Part shown: positions 16,835-25,486 of the stretch, piece by piece
How the letters are laid out: the number at the start of each line of letters is the position of its first letter
Position numbering within the stretch: the stretch's first letter is position 1
Source: VAZQ01 sp963763365
GTDB lineage: Bacteria > Pseudomonadota > Alphaproteobacteria > Rhizobiales > Xanthobacteraceae
Assembly: GCA_963763365.1 (NCBI GenBank)
Contig: CAVXOE010000009.1
Coordinates: 558,001 to 622,000 of the forward strand
Direction of reading: 5' to 3'
DNA: 64,000 nt
Position numbers and translations under genes: made by a program
The notes under the pieces: generated by a model
Database searches by the model: none
The model's input: only the letters and a program-made list of their open reading frames with translations
What the model was told of the DNA's origin: nothing

Positions 16835-17822
16835 ATGACCGCAATGAACCGGCGCGCTTGGATGACGGGAGCGGGCGCCATCTCGACTGCCGCGTTGCTG
16901 GGCGTGTCGCCCGCCGTCGCGCAGACCTATCCGCAGCGCCCCGTGCGCATCATCGTGCCGTATGCGCCGGGCGGCGGCACCGACGTGTTCTCGCGGCTCC
17001 TCGCCGCGCAGATGGAGCGCGAGTTCGGTCAGACCTTGATCATCGATAACCGCGCGGGCGGCGGCAGCACCATCGGCACCCAGGCGGTGGCGAACGCCGC
17101 GCCCGATGGCTACACCATCGGGATGGTGGACAGCGCCTTCGTCACCAACCCCGGCCTGATGCGCGACAAGCTGCCTTACGACACGCGCAAGGATTTCATC
17201 CCGGTCGCGCTGCTGTCGCGCACCCAGCTTGTGCTGAGCGTGCATCCGTCGTCGCCGTTCAAGACCGCGCAGGAACTGGTGGCGTTCGCCAAGGCCAATC
17301 CGGGCAAGCTGACGTTCGCCTCGGCCGGCATCGGCACCGGCATCCACCTGGCCGCCGAGCAGTTCCGCCAGGTGGCGGGAATCGACATCGTGATCGTGCC
17401 CTATCGCGGCGGTGCGCCCGCCCTCGCCGACTTCCTCTCGGGCAAAGTTGATTTCACCTTCGGCGCGGTGCCGTCGATCCGCGAGCACATCCTGGGCGGC
17501 AAGGCGCGCGGGCTCGGCGTCACGCGTGGGCGTTCGCCGCAACTGCCCGAGATCCCGAGCATGGAGGAGATCGGCTATCCGGGCGTCGAATTCGGCAAGC
17601 GAGATGGGACTGATCGTGCCTGCCGCGACGCCGGCCGCAATCGTCGAAAAGCTGCAGCGGGCATCCACCGCCGCCGTCAAGGCTCCTGCCTTCAGCCAGA
17701 CGTTGCTGGAACGCGGCTTCCAGCCGATCGGCAGTACGACCGAAGAATTCCGCCAGCATGTCGACCGCGAGATCGACAAATGGATCGCCATCATCGCGGC
17801 CGGCAACATCAAGCCGGAGTAG
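16835..17822 (+). pseudogene. Bug/TctC-type solute-binding protein, frameshifted
   Basis: The first frame gives a normal Bug protein from the export signal (MNRRAWMTGAG; YPQRPVRIIVPYAPGGGTDV) to YPGVEFG. There the frame is lost, and the rest (SEMGLIVPAATPAAIVEKLQ to AGNIKPE) continues in another frame. Removing one A from the AA at 17597-17598 restores a full-length protein of about 328 residues. Bug proteins bind organic acids for tripartite tricarboxylate-type uptake. The rest of the gene looks intact, so this is either a very recent mutation or a sequence error. It lies downstream of the enolase-superfamily gene, probably in one operon. Confidence 0.85.
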
Positions 17823-17833
17823 ACGGCGAGGGG

Positions 17834-18607
17834 CTAGCGTGCGCGTGCCGACCCCGGCGGCTGCGTCATCGCCAGAAACGCCTCCTCGACGGTGGCGGCC
17901 TCGGCTTCGGCGATAAGTCGCGCCGGCGTCGTATCCGCCAACACCTTGCCGCGATGCAGCACGATCACCCGGTCGGCATCCACGACCTCGTCGCACAGGT
18001 GCGTCGACCATAGCACCGCGACGTTGCGCTCGGCGCGCATTGTCAGCATCAGCCGGATGAGATCGCCGCGGCTTGCCGGATCCAATCCTACCGTCGCCTC
18101 GTCCATCAGCAGGAGGCGCGGTTCGTGCAGCAGCGCGCGCGCCAGTTCGACGCGGCGGCGGTTGCCGCCGGAAAGCTGCGCGGTCTTGTCGTGCGCGCGG
18201 TCGGCAAGATTGAGCCGCGCCAGCTCGCGCGCGATGCGCTCCTTGGCGATTGAGCGTGGAATGCCATGCAGCCCGGCATGGAACAGCAGGTTGGCCGTGA
18301 CGGTGAGCTCGAGGTCGAGGGTGGGCTGCTGGAATACGATGCCGAGGTGCGCAAGCGCCGGTACCGGGTCGCGCGACATGTCGTGACCCATGACGACGAT
18401 GCGGCCGGAGTCCGGCACGAACAGGCCTGAGAGCAATTGGAACAGTGTGGTCTTGCCGGCGCCGTTCGGACCGAGCAGCGCGATGAATTCACCGGGCTGC
18501 GCCGCGAGCGACACGCCGTCGATCGCGCGCACCGGCCCGTAGGTCTTCACCACCTGGTCGAGCAGCAATGCAAGCGGCGCTTTGTTGCCGTCGGACGGAT
18601 CATCCAT
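17834..18607 (-). CDS. ABC transporter ATP-binding protein of the PQQ-linked set
   Basis: A 257-residue ATPase with Walker A GPNGAGKT (46-53), signature LSGGNRRRV, Walker B LLLMDEATVGLD and a switch histidine in WSTHLCDE. It belongs by appearance to the ABC-2 type drug/NatA group. Together with the divergent beta-propeller and binding-protein genes next door, it matches the conserved gene set found beside PQQ alcohol dehydrogenases (known from memory as the PQQ_ABC families). The membrane permease that normally completes the set is not in the window. The start at 18607 has GGGGAAAG upstream; an ATG at 18625 is possible. Confidence 0.88.
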   Translation of the reverse strand: MDDPSDGNKAPLALLLDQVVKTYGPVRAIDGVSLAAQPGEFIALLGPNGAGKTTLFQLLSGLFVPDSGRIVVMGHDMSRDPVPALAHLGIVFQQPTLDLELTVTANLLFHAGLHGIPRSIAKERIARELARLNLADRAHDKTAQLSGGNRRRVELARALLHEPRLLLMDEATVGLDPASRGDLIRLMLTMRAERNVAVLWSTHLCDEVVDADRVIVLHRGKVLADTTPARLIAEAEAATVEEAFLAMTQPPGSARAR

Positions 18608-18732
18608 CGCCTGCTTTCCCCACACCGCCGCGTCAATGCCAATGATGCCACAGGCTGTTGCGAGTCGTTAACTTGCCCGGTGGCCGAAACGAGGCATACT
18701 AACCCGGGGCTTTGTTTTGCAGCGAGGCAGCT

Positions 18733-19719
18733 TTGGTTTCCAGTCGAATATTTTCCGCGGCCGCCGTGCTGGCGAGTGTTTTGTTCTTGCCTGCCATGGC
18801 TTGCGCCAAGGACACCGGCCTGATCTTCGTCAGCAACGAGAAGAGCAACAACCTGATCGTGCTCGATCCCAAGACCTATCAGGTCGTGAAGGACATCAAG
18901 GTCTCGCGCCGCCCGCGTGACATGCACTTCAGCGCCGACCGCAGCAAGCTTTACGTCGCCTGCGGCGACGACGACGTGATCGATATTCTCGATGTGGCGA
19001 AACTTCAGGTCGTCGGCAAGCTCGCCACCGGTCCAAGCCCCGAGACCTTCGCGATCGACGAGAAGCGCAAGCGGCTCTACGTCGCCAACGAGGAAGGCTC
19101 CACGCTGTCGGTGATCGACATGGAGCAGAACATCATCGTGCACGAGGTGCCGACCGGCGCGGAGCCGGAAGGCGTGTTCCTGACCGAGGACGGCAAGAAC
19201 CTCTACGTGACGTCCGAGGTCGGCGATCTCGTCCACTTGGTCGATGCCGAAGGCGGCCACGTTGTGCAGGATGTGGTGGTCGGTACGCGCCCGCGCCGCT
19301 TCGCGGCGACGCCCGACGGCAAGGACCTGTGGGTCACCGCGGAACTCTCGGGCGAGGTCTACATCATCGACCGGGCAAAGTTCGCGGTATCCGGCAAGAT
19401 CGAGTTTCTGCCGCCCGGCATGCGCAAGAGCGACGTCACGCCGGTCGGACTCGTCATGACGAAGGACGGCAAGACCGCCTACGTGACGCTCGGCCATGCC
19501 GCGCACGTGGCCGTGGTCGACGTGCCGACCCGCAAGGTCCAGGGCTACATCCTGGTCGGCAAGCGCTCCTGGGGCGTCACGCTCTCGCGCGACGAGGCGA
19601 AGTTGTTCGTCGCCAACGGCTTCGGCGACGACGTCACCATCGTCGACACCAAGACCCGCAAGGCGATCATCTCGGTGCCGGTCGGGCGCATTCCCTGGGG
19701 CGTCGTGATCGATGATTAG
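18733..19719 (+). CDS. YVTN-type beta-propeller protein, PQQ-linked
   Basis: An exported seven-bladed propeller of about 328 residues with repeated 'LYVANxxxxTxSVID' units (KLYVACGDDDVIDILD, RLYVANEEGSTLSVID, NLYVTSEVGDLVHLVD). It matches the propeller protein found beside PQQ-dependent alcohol catabolism genes; its exact role is unknown. I place the start at the TTG at 18733, which has GAGG 5 bases upstream and leads directly into a signal peptide ending MACAKD; a TTG at 18712 is an alternative and there is no ATG in place. It overlaps the next gene by 8 bases. Confidence 0.85.
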   Translation: MVSSRIFSAAAVLASVLFLPAMACAKDTGLIFVSNEKSNNLIVLDPKTYQVVKDIKVSRRPRDMHFSADRSKLYVACGDDDVIDILDVAKLQVVGKLATGPSPETFAIDEKRKRLYVANEEGSTLSVIDMEQNIIVHEVPTGAEPEGVFLTEDGKNLYVTSEVGDLVHLVDAEGGHVVQDVVVGTRPRRFAATPDGKDLWVTAELSGEVYIIDRAKFAVSGKIEFLPPGMRKSDVTPVGLVMTKDGKTAYVTLGHAAHVAVVDVPTRKVQGYILVGKRSWGVTLSRDEAKLFVANGFGDDVTIVDTKTRKAIISVPVGRIPWGVVIDD

Positions 19720-20932
19720 ACGGTCGTTAAGCGCCGCGCTTGGTGCGGTCGCGGTGGCAGGCCTTGCGACGCTGGCGTTTGCACAAGCTCCGTCGCCGTC
19801 ATCGCCAACACCACAGCCGCGCATCACCATCGGCTTCGTCGAGATCGAAGGCGATCCGCGCCACGAGCCGGTCCGCGCCTACGAGCGTTTGATCCTGAAG
19901 ACGCGCGAGCACCCATACGCGGGCGCACAGGTCGGGATCGACGAAGCGAAGGCGCTGACCCGCGTGCTGAAGATGGATTTCGCGCTCGAGCGCATCACGG
20001 TGAAGTCCGCCGATGCGCTCGCGCCCGCCGTTGTCGAGGCACGAGAGGCGGGCGGCATCCAGTTCTTCATCGTCGACGCGCCGGCGGAAGCCTTCAAGCC
20101 GCTGGCCGCCGCGGTGCGCGGCCGCGATGTGCTGCTGTTCAACGCTACCGCGCCTGAAGATTCGCTGCGCCGCGAAATCTGCGCGCGCGAGATCGTGCAT
20201 ACGTTTCCGAGCCTTGCGATGAGCAGCGATGCCCTCGTGCAGTATCTGACCTCGCGCAAGTGGCGCGATTTCTTCGTGCTGCACGGCCCGTCGCCCGCCG
20301 ATGCGATGACCGCCAAGGCGTTCGAGGCGTCCGCGAAGAAATTCGGCGCGCGCATCGTGGCGAACAAGCAGTTCAAGGTCGGCACCGATCCGCGCGAGCG
20401 CGAGCAGAACAATCCGGCGCTGCTCACCGCCGGCCGCGACTACGACGTGCTGTTCATCGCCGATGAGGCGTTCGAGTTCGCCCGCCAGGTGCCTTATCAA
20501 ACCGTGCGCGCACGGCCGGTGGTGGGCGCGATCGATCTCGAACCGCTCGCCTGGCATTGGACCTGGGAGCACAACGGCGCGCCGCAGGTGAATTCGCGCT
20601 TCCAGAAACTGACCAACGGGCGTCGTATGGAGAGCGCCGACTGGGCCGCGTGGATCGCCGTCAAGCTGGTGGTGAAGGCCGCGCAAGGCACGCGCTCGGC
20701 CGACTTCAAGGCGCAGCGCGACTTCATCCTTGGCGGCAACATCTTCGACGGCGACAAGGGCCTCGCTATGAGCGTGCGCCCCTGGGACCAGCAGTTGCGG
20801 CAGGCGATCCTGCTGGCGGCGCCCTACCAGGTGGTGGCGAGCGCGCCGGTCGAGGGGTTCCTGCACAAGACCAACGTGCTCGACACGTTGGGCGACGACG
20901 AATCCGATACCTCCTGCAAGCTGAACAAGTAG
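19712..20932 (+). CDS. ABC substrate-binding protein of the PQQ-linked set
   Basis: A 406-residue exported protein (signal peptide 1-25) with a periplasmic-binding fold of the branched-chain amino acid type: FVEIEGDPRHEPVRAYERL near the start, FFIVDAPAEA, and a DVLFIADEAFEFAR stretch. It is encoded directly after the propeller gene with an ATGATTAG overlap. It fits the binding protein usually found with the ATPase and propeller near PQQ dehydrogenases. Despite the name, the ligand is not known. Together with the ATPase at 17834 it lacks a permease locally. Confidence 0.85.
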   Translation: MIRRSLSAALGAVAVAGLATLAFAQAPSPSSPTPQPRITIGFVEIEGDPRHEPVRAYERLILKTREHPYAGAQVGIDEAKALTRVLKMDFALERITVKSADALAPAVVEAREAGGIQFFIVDAPAEAFKPLAAAVRGRDVLLFNATAPEDSLRREICAREIVHTFPSLAMSSDALVQYLTSRKWRDFFVLHGPSPADAMTAKAFEASAKKFGARIVANKQFKVGTDPREREQNNPALLTAGRDYDVLFIADEAFEFARQVPYQTVRARPVVGAIDLEPLAWHWTWEHNGAPQVNSRFQKLTNGRRMESADWAAWIAVKLVVKAAQGTRSADFKAQRDFILGGNIFDGDKGLAMSVRPWDQQLRQAILLAAPYQVVASAPVEGFLHKTNVLDTLGDDESDTSCKLNK

Positions 20933-21037
20933 ATCGCTCCGGTCGTCTAGGTGGCTCGAACAGGCCGAAATGGCTCCAGTGAAACAGGCGGCGGAATGTC
21001 GCGTGTGTGGCGTGCGATGGCCGCTTAGGATGCGGTG

Positions 21038-22039
21038 ATGCGTCGGAAGCACACCACCACCAACCGGTCACGCCTCGGACCGCTTGCCGGCATCGTGGCG
21101 CTGCTGATGGCGCTCGCCCTCGGCCCCGGCGCGCAAGCGCAGACCTATCCCACGCACCCGATCAAGCTGATCGTACCGTTCGCGGCCGGCGGACTGAACG
21201 ACGTGGTGGCGCGGCTCGTCGCGCCCTATCTCGAAAAGTCGCTCGGGCAGCCGGTGATCGTCGACAACCGCCCGGCCGCGAGCGGCATCGTCGGCACCGA
21301 CGCGACCGCCAAGGCGCCGCCCGATGGCCACACGCTCCTCATGGTGGCCTCGAGCTTCACGGTCGTGCCGGCGACGCGTCCCAGCCTGCCGTACGATCCG
21401 CAGCGCGATCTCGCACCCATCATCATGGTGGGGAAGAATTCGTTGCTGTTTCTGCTCAACCCGAAAGTGCCGGCGAAATCGCTTGGCGAATTCGTCGCGC
21501 TGGCCAGGGCCAGCCCCGGCAAATTCAATTATGCCTCGCCCGGCGCCGCGACGCAGACGCATCTGGTGGTCGAACTGTTCAGCCAGCGTGCCGGCATCAA
21601 GCTGCAGCATGTGCCGTATCGCGGCGGCAACCCGGCGATGCTGGCGATGGTCGCCGGCGATACGCAGTTCACCGCGATCTCGACGCTGTTGTCGCTGCCG
21701 CAGATTCAGGCCGGCGCGTTGCGGCCTGTCGCAACCGGAAATCCGGCGCGCGAGCCGCAGTTTCCCGATCTTCCGACCGTGGCGGAGCAGGGCTATCCGG
21801 ATTTCGAAGCGATCCAGTGGATCGGGCTGCTCACGACGGCGGGAACTCCGAAGGACATCGTCGAGCGCATCAACACCGAGATCAATCGCGCGCTGCGCGA
21901 TCCCGACCTGGTCGCGAAATTCGCCCAGCAAGGCATCGTGCCGGCCGGCGGCTCGCCCGCCGACTTCGCGCGCGTGATCGCGACCGACATCAAGAACTGG
22001 ACCGAGACGGCGCGCGCCGCGAATATCAAGGCGGAGTGA
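21038..22039 (+). CDS. Bug/TctC-type solute-binding protein
   Basis: A 333-residue exported protein (signal about 1-35, ending AQAQTYP). The hallmarks are IKLIVPFAAGGLNDVVARL, VDNRPAASGIVGTD and PDGHTLL, then HVPYRGGNPAM. Bug proteins bind dicarboxylates, aromatic acids or similar ligands for tripartite tricarboxylate transporters, but many are orphans. No TctA/TctB membrane genes are in the window. The ATG at 21038 has AGGA 7 bases upstream. It lies 81 bases before another Bug gene. Confidence 0.9.
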   Translation: MRRKHTTTNRSRLGPLAGIVALLMALALGPGAQAQTYPTHPIKLIVPFAAGGLNDVVARLVAPYLEKSLGQPVIVDNRPAASGIVGTDATAKAPPDGHTLLMVASSFTVVPATRPSLPYDPQRDLAPIIMVGKNSLLFLLNPKVPAKSLGEFVALARASPGKFNYASPGAATQTHLVVELFSQRAGIKLQHVPYRGGNPAMLAMVAGDTQFTAISTLLSLPQIQAGALRPVATGNPAREPQFPDLPTVAEQGYPDFEAIQWIGLLTTAGTPKDIVERINTEINRALRDPDLVAKFAQQGIVPAGGSPADFARVIATDIKNWTETARAANIKAE

Positions 22040-22120
22040 ATCGATTGGCGCATCGCGCGCCCCATGAACATCCAACGAACAACAAGGCCGCAAAGCCGGC
22101 CGGACTGATGGGAGGAATGC

Positions 22121-23095
22121 ATGAATGGTTTTCGCCGCGACCGCTTTCTTGTCTTCGCCGCCGCGATCGTTCTCCTTGCCATGTCGGGGCAGGGGGTTTG
22201 GTCGCAGGCAACAAGAACGATCAAGATCGTCGTTCCGTACACGCCCGGAAGCGGGCCCGACATTCTCTCGCGTCTGCTGGCCGAGCAGATCGGCCGCACG
22301 CAGGGACCGACCGTGGTGGTCGAGAATCGTCCGGGCGGCGGCACGTTGATCGGGACAGAGGCCGCGGCGCGTTCCGCGCCGGACGGCAACACGGTGTTGC
22401 TCGCCGCGCCGGGATTTGTGGTCAATCCGGCGCTCAAGCCGCAGAGCTACGATCCTTCGACGAGCTTCGATCCGATCTGTAATCTCGCCTCGACGCCGAT
22501 CATATTCGTCGTGAAAGGCGATTCGCCTTACCGCTCGCTCGACGACTTCATCGCGGCGGCGCGCGCGAAGCCCGGTGAGTTGTCGGTCGCAAGCGGCGGC
22601 CCGGCGACTTCGCTGCACATCACCCACGAGGTGATCAAGCGCGCCGCCAATCTCAACTTGACCTACGTTCCTTACGGCGGCACGGCGCCTGCGATCAATG
22701 CGCTGCTGGGCGGGCACGTGCAGGCCGTGGTCGCCGACTTTCCGACGGTGGCGGGGCAGCTCAAGTCCGGCACGCTGCGTCCGCTCGTGACCGCATCCGG
22801 TACGCGCGTCGCCCCGCTGCCCGACGTACCGACGCTGATCGAGACCGGCCTGACCAAATACGAGACCGACATTTTTTACGGGTTGGTCGCGCCCGCGAAG
22901 ACGCCGCCCGAAGCGCTCTCGCAGCTCTCCGGCTGGTTCGACACCGCGGTGCGGGCGCCCGAACTCAAGCCCAAGCTCGATCAACTCGGGCTGTTCGTGG
23001 TCGGCACATGCGGCGCGGCCTTCGGCAGCTACCTGCGCAAGCAGGTCGAAGACTACGGCCGCGTCATCCGCGAAGCGGGAATCCAGGTGCAATAG
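22121..23095 (+). CDS. Bug/TctC-type solute-binding protein
   Basis: A 324-residue exported protein with signal peptide (1-29) and Bug hallmarks: IKIVVPYTPGSGPDILSRL, VENRPGGGTLIG, and YVPYGGTAPAIN. A strong GGGAGGA lies 6 bases before the ATG. It is in tandem with the Bug gene at 21038 but differs substantially, so the two probably bind different acids. Cys150 and Cys302 (PICNLA, TCGAAF) are unusual. Ligand unknown. Confidence 0.9.
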   Translation: MNGFRRDRFLVFAAAIVLLAMSGQGVWSQATRTIKIVVPYTPGSGPDILSRLLAEQIGRTQGPTVVVENRPGGGTLIGTEAAARSAPDGNTVLLAAPGFVVNPALKPQSYDPSTSFDPICNLASTPIIFVVKGDSPYRSLDDFIAAARAKPGELSVASGGPATSLHITHEVIKRAANLNLTYVPYGGTAPAINALLGGHVQAVVADFPTVAGQLKSGTLRPLVTASGTRVAPLPDVPTLIETGLTKYETDIFYGLVAPAKTPPEALSQLSGWFDTAVRAPELKPKLDQLGLFVVGTCGAAFGSYLRKQVEDYGRVIREAGIQVQ

Positions 23096-23122
23096 TTGGC
23101 GGGTAGTGCCGCGCCGGGCCCC

Positions 23123-23154
23123 AAAAGTCCGATGCCCGGCACGAGCCGGGCATC
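23123..23154 (-). terminator. Hairpin terminator between convergent genes
   Basis: GATGCCCGGC-ACGA-GCCGGGCATC (23131-23154) is a perfect 10-bp stem with a tetraloop. On the minus strand it is followed by TTTT (23126-23123), so it terminates the gene at 23179-23544. It may also slow transcription of the converging Bug gene. Confidence 0.7.
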
Positions 23155-23178
23155 ACGCTCAGATCGTGAAAGCCGGTG

Positions 23179-23544
23179 TTACCAGCCGTAGGGGTTGTTG
23201 TTGCTCGGCAGATCCCAGCGTCCGAGCAGCGGCGAGCGATGGAAGCCCGCGGTGTTGTTCACCAGAATGTCCGGGGCACTGTAGCCGGCCGGGAACGCAT
23301 AGTCGGAGTATTTGCGCTCGCCCCGCTGCACTTCGGTGCCCGGATCGAGGAACGAACGCGGCGCCACCACGACGCGCGTACGAGCCCGCCGCACGACCGT
23401 CCCGTCGCTCCTGACGACATAGACGTACTCTTTCTTGGTCTTTTGGACCTGCGCCTCGGCGGGCGCGGACGCCACGGCCGTCAACGCAACCACCGCCGCG
23501 CAGAGACCGGCGGCATACAATTTCAAGCTCATGGCTTTCCTCAT
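23179..23544 (-). CDS. Small exported protein of unknown function
   Basis: A 121-residue protein with a signal peptide (about 1-31, ending AEAQVQ). The mature part has EYVYVVRSDGTVVRRARTR and ends with a motif (NNTAGFHRSPLLGRWDLPSN) of the kind seen at the C-terminus of several small exported proteins in Bradyrhizobium-like genomes. No function is known. The ATG at 23544 has GAGGGG about 8 bases upstream; ATGs at 23577 and 23532 are alternatives. Confidence 0.7.
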   Translation of the reverse strand: MRKAMSLKLYAAGLCAAVVALTAVASAPAEAQVQKTKKEYVYVVRSDGTVVRRARTRVVVAPRSFLDPGTEVQRGERKYSDYAFPAGYSAPDILVNNTAGFHRSPLLGRWDLPSNNNPYGW

Positions 23545-23757
23545 GACGAGTTCCCCTCTGTTACGCAGCCCTAGCACGGTAATTCTTAGACAATTGGTCG
23601 CAGGAGCCCCCGCTCTGGTTCAACTGCGAGAAATTTAAAGGGTGTCGCTTAAATGCATCACTTAGGAAAACTCGAATATCTTCTTTGTCCAATCCACGGG
23701 TCTTGATAAAAATCTTCAAACGCGCGCAATGACAGAAATAATCCAAGGGAGGACGCC

Positions 23758-24987
23758 ATGATCACACGCCGCCGCGTATTAGAAGCCGCTGGAACGGGTG
23801 CCGCGCTTGCGGCCGCTGCAATCGGCCTGCGGGACTCGGTCGATGCAGCCCCGCTCAACTTGCCGGCGGCGCTGCCGGAGGGCCTGCGCAACAACGCGAC
23901 GATGGAGACGCTGCCCGGCAAGAAGCCGCTGATCAAGCTGAGCTACCGGCCGCCCAATTACGAGACGCCGATCGAATATTTCCGCACGGCGATCACGCCG
24001 AACGACGCTTTCTTCGTGCGCTATCACCTCTCGAGCATTCCCGAGGTCGACGCCAAGACCTGGAAGATCGCGGTGGGCGGCGACGGCGCAAACGGCACGG
24101 CCGAGATCACTCTCGACGATCTCAAGAAGATGCCGGCGGCCGAGGTGGTGGCGGTCAACCTGTGCTCGGGCAACCGTCGCGGGCTCTTCCAGCCGCATGT
24201 GCCGGGCGTTGAGTGGGGCTATGGCGCAATGGGCTGCGCGCGCTGGAAGGGCGCGCGGCTCAAGGACATCCTCGACAAGGTGGGCCTCAAGAAGGAAGCG
24301 ATCGAAGTGAGCTTCGACGGCGCCGACAGTGGCGTGACCGATAAGACGCCGGACTTCGTCAAGAGCATTCCGGCCTGGCGGGCGGTCGAGGATTCGACGC
24401 TGATCGCTTACGAGATGAACGGCGTGCCGCTGCCGCACCTGCACGGCTTCCCGGCCCGTCTAATCGTACCGGGCTGGACCGGCACCTACTGGATGAAGCA
24501 TGTCACGTCGATCCAGGCACTGACTAAGCCGCTGGGGGGCTTCTGGATGAACCCGGCCTATCGCCTTCCGCTCGGCAAATTCCCCCTGGTCGCGCGCTTT
24601 GTCTCGCAGGAGACCGCGGTCAACACCCCGATCACCGAGATCGTGGTCAACTCGCTGATCACCAGCCCCGACGAGGGCGCCCGCATATCGGCGGGCCAGG
24701 CCACCACGGTCGGCGGCATCGCCTGGGACGGCGGCTACGGCATCACCAGTGTCGAGGCCTCGACCGATGGCGGCAAGTCCTGGACGGCCGCGACGCTCGG
24801 CCCCGACCTTGGACGTTACGCGTTTCGCACCTGGAGTTTCGCCTTCACGCCTGCGGCGAAGGGTAAGGCGAGTGTCATGGCGCGCGCCACCAACAAGATC
24901 GGACAGAGCCAGACCACGGAACTGATCCACAATCCGGCCGGCTACCACCACAACGTCATCCAGCAACTCACGCTCAACGTGGCGTAA
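23758..24987 (+). CDS. sorA: SorA-type molybdopterin sulfite dehydrogenase
   Basis: A 409-residue periplasmic molybdoenzyme with a twin-arginine leader (TRRRVLEAAG, 3-12). The molybdenum ligand is Cys136 in VNLCSGNRRG. FFVRYHLSSIP and WMKHVTSI are typical of sulfite oxidase-family enzymes. It oxidises sulfite to sulfate, giving electrons to the small cytochrome c encoded 11 bases downstream. GGGAGG precedes the ATG. The AT-rich 213 bases upstream probably hold its promoter. It is a second, different sulfite-oxidising system from the SoxCD-like pair at 6786. The gene symbol is by analogy with SorAB. Confidence 0.85.
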   Translation: MITRRRVLEAAGTGAALAAAAIGLRDSVDAAPLNLPAALPEGLRNNATMETLPGKKPLIKLSYRPPNYETPIEYFRTAITPNDAFFVRYHLSSIPEVDAKTWKIAVGGDGANGTAEITLDDLKKMPAAEVVAVNLCSGNRRGLFQPHVPGVEWGYGAMGCARWKGARLKDILDKVGLKKEAIEVSFDGADSGVTDKTPDFVKSIPAWRAVEDSTLIAYEMNGVPLPHLHGFPARLIVPGWTGTYWMKHVTSIQALTKPLGGFWMNPAYRLPLGKFPLVARFVSQETAVNTPITEIVVNSLITSPDEGARISAGQATTVGGIAWDGGYGITSVEASTDGGKSWTAATLGPDLGRYAFRTWSFAFTPAAKGKASVMARATNKIGQSQTTELIHNPAGYHHNVIQQLTLNVA

Positions 24988-24998
24988 GGAGAACGACA

Positions 24999-25280
24999 AT
25001 GCGCGCATTGCTCATCGCGTTCTTCGCCGCCGCTTTGGCGCTTCCGGCATCGGCGCAGGAAAAACCGGTCGATCTCAAGAAGGCGCCCGGTCTCGACAAG
25101 GTCGAGGCCAATTGTTCCGGCTGTCACAGCCTCGACTACATCCTGATGAATTCGCCCTATCCGAACGCGGCTCTATGGAATGCCGAGGTCACCAAGATGA
25201 TCAAGGCATTCGGTGCGCCGATCGGCGAGGCCGACGCGAAAACCATCGCCGAATACCTGAGCAAGAACTACGGAAGCTGA
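24999..25280 (+). CDS. sorB: SorB-like small c-type cytochrome
   Basis: A 93-residue exported protein with a signal peptide (1-19, ending ASAQE) and a single haem motif CSGCH at 39-43. It is the probable electron-accepting subunit of the sulfite dehydrogenase encoded immediately upstream. AAGGAG lies 8 bases before the ATG. Length and single haem match SorB-type subunits. Confidence 0.85.
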   Translation: MRALLIAFFAAALALPASAQEKPVDLKKAPGLDKVEANCSGCHSLDYILMNSPYPNAALWNAEVTKMIKAFGAPIGEADAKTIAEYLSKNYGS

Positions 25281-25486
25281 GGCGCGTCGGCAGGGGAGGT
25301 TCGCCGCTTCGAACCGGATCCCTCTGCTGCGCGACCAATATCGCGATCACCTTGCAGCCGGGCCTGCGGGAAACCCCCGGGGGCGCGGCGAATGTGCGTT
25401 GTCTCCGTGCCGTTTCTCGCCTAGAAGCGAACGCGGGGCGGTTGCGACGCCGGTATCGTTGCGGAACATTTTTTGGAGAGCGGACA

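Noticed and set aside
15677..18013. Single 778-codon protein across the enolase-type and Bug genes
   Set aside because: The first half is out of frame with the enolase-superfamily gene and lacks motifs; only the second half is real, as the first part of the frameshifted Bug protein.
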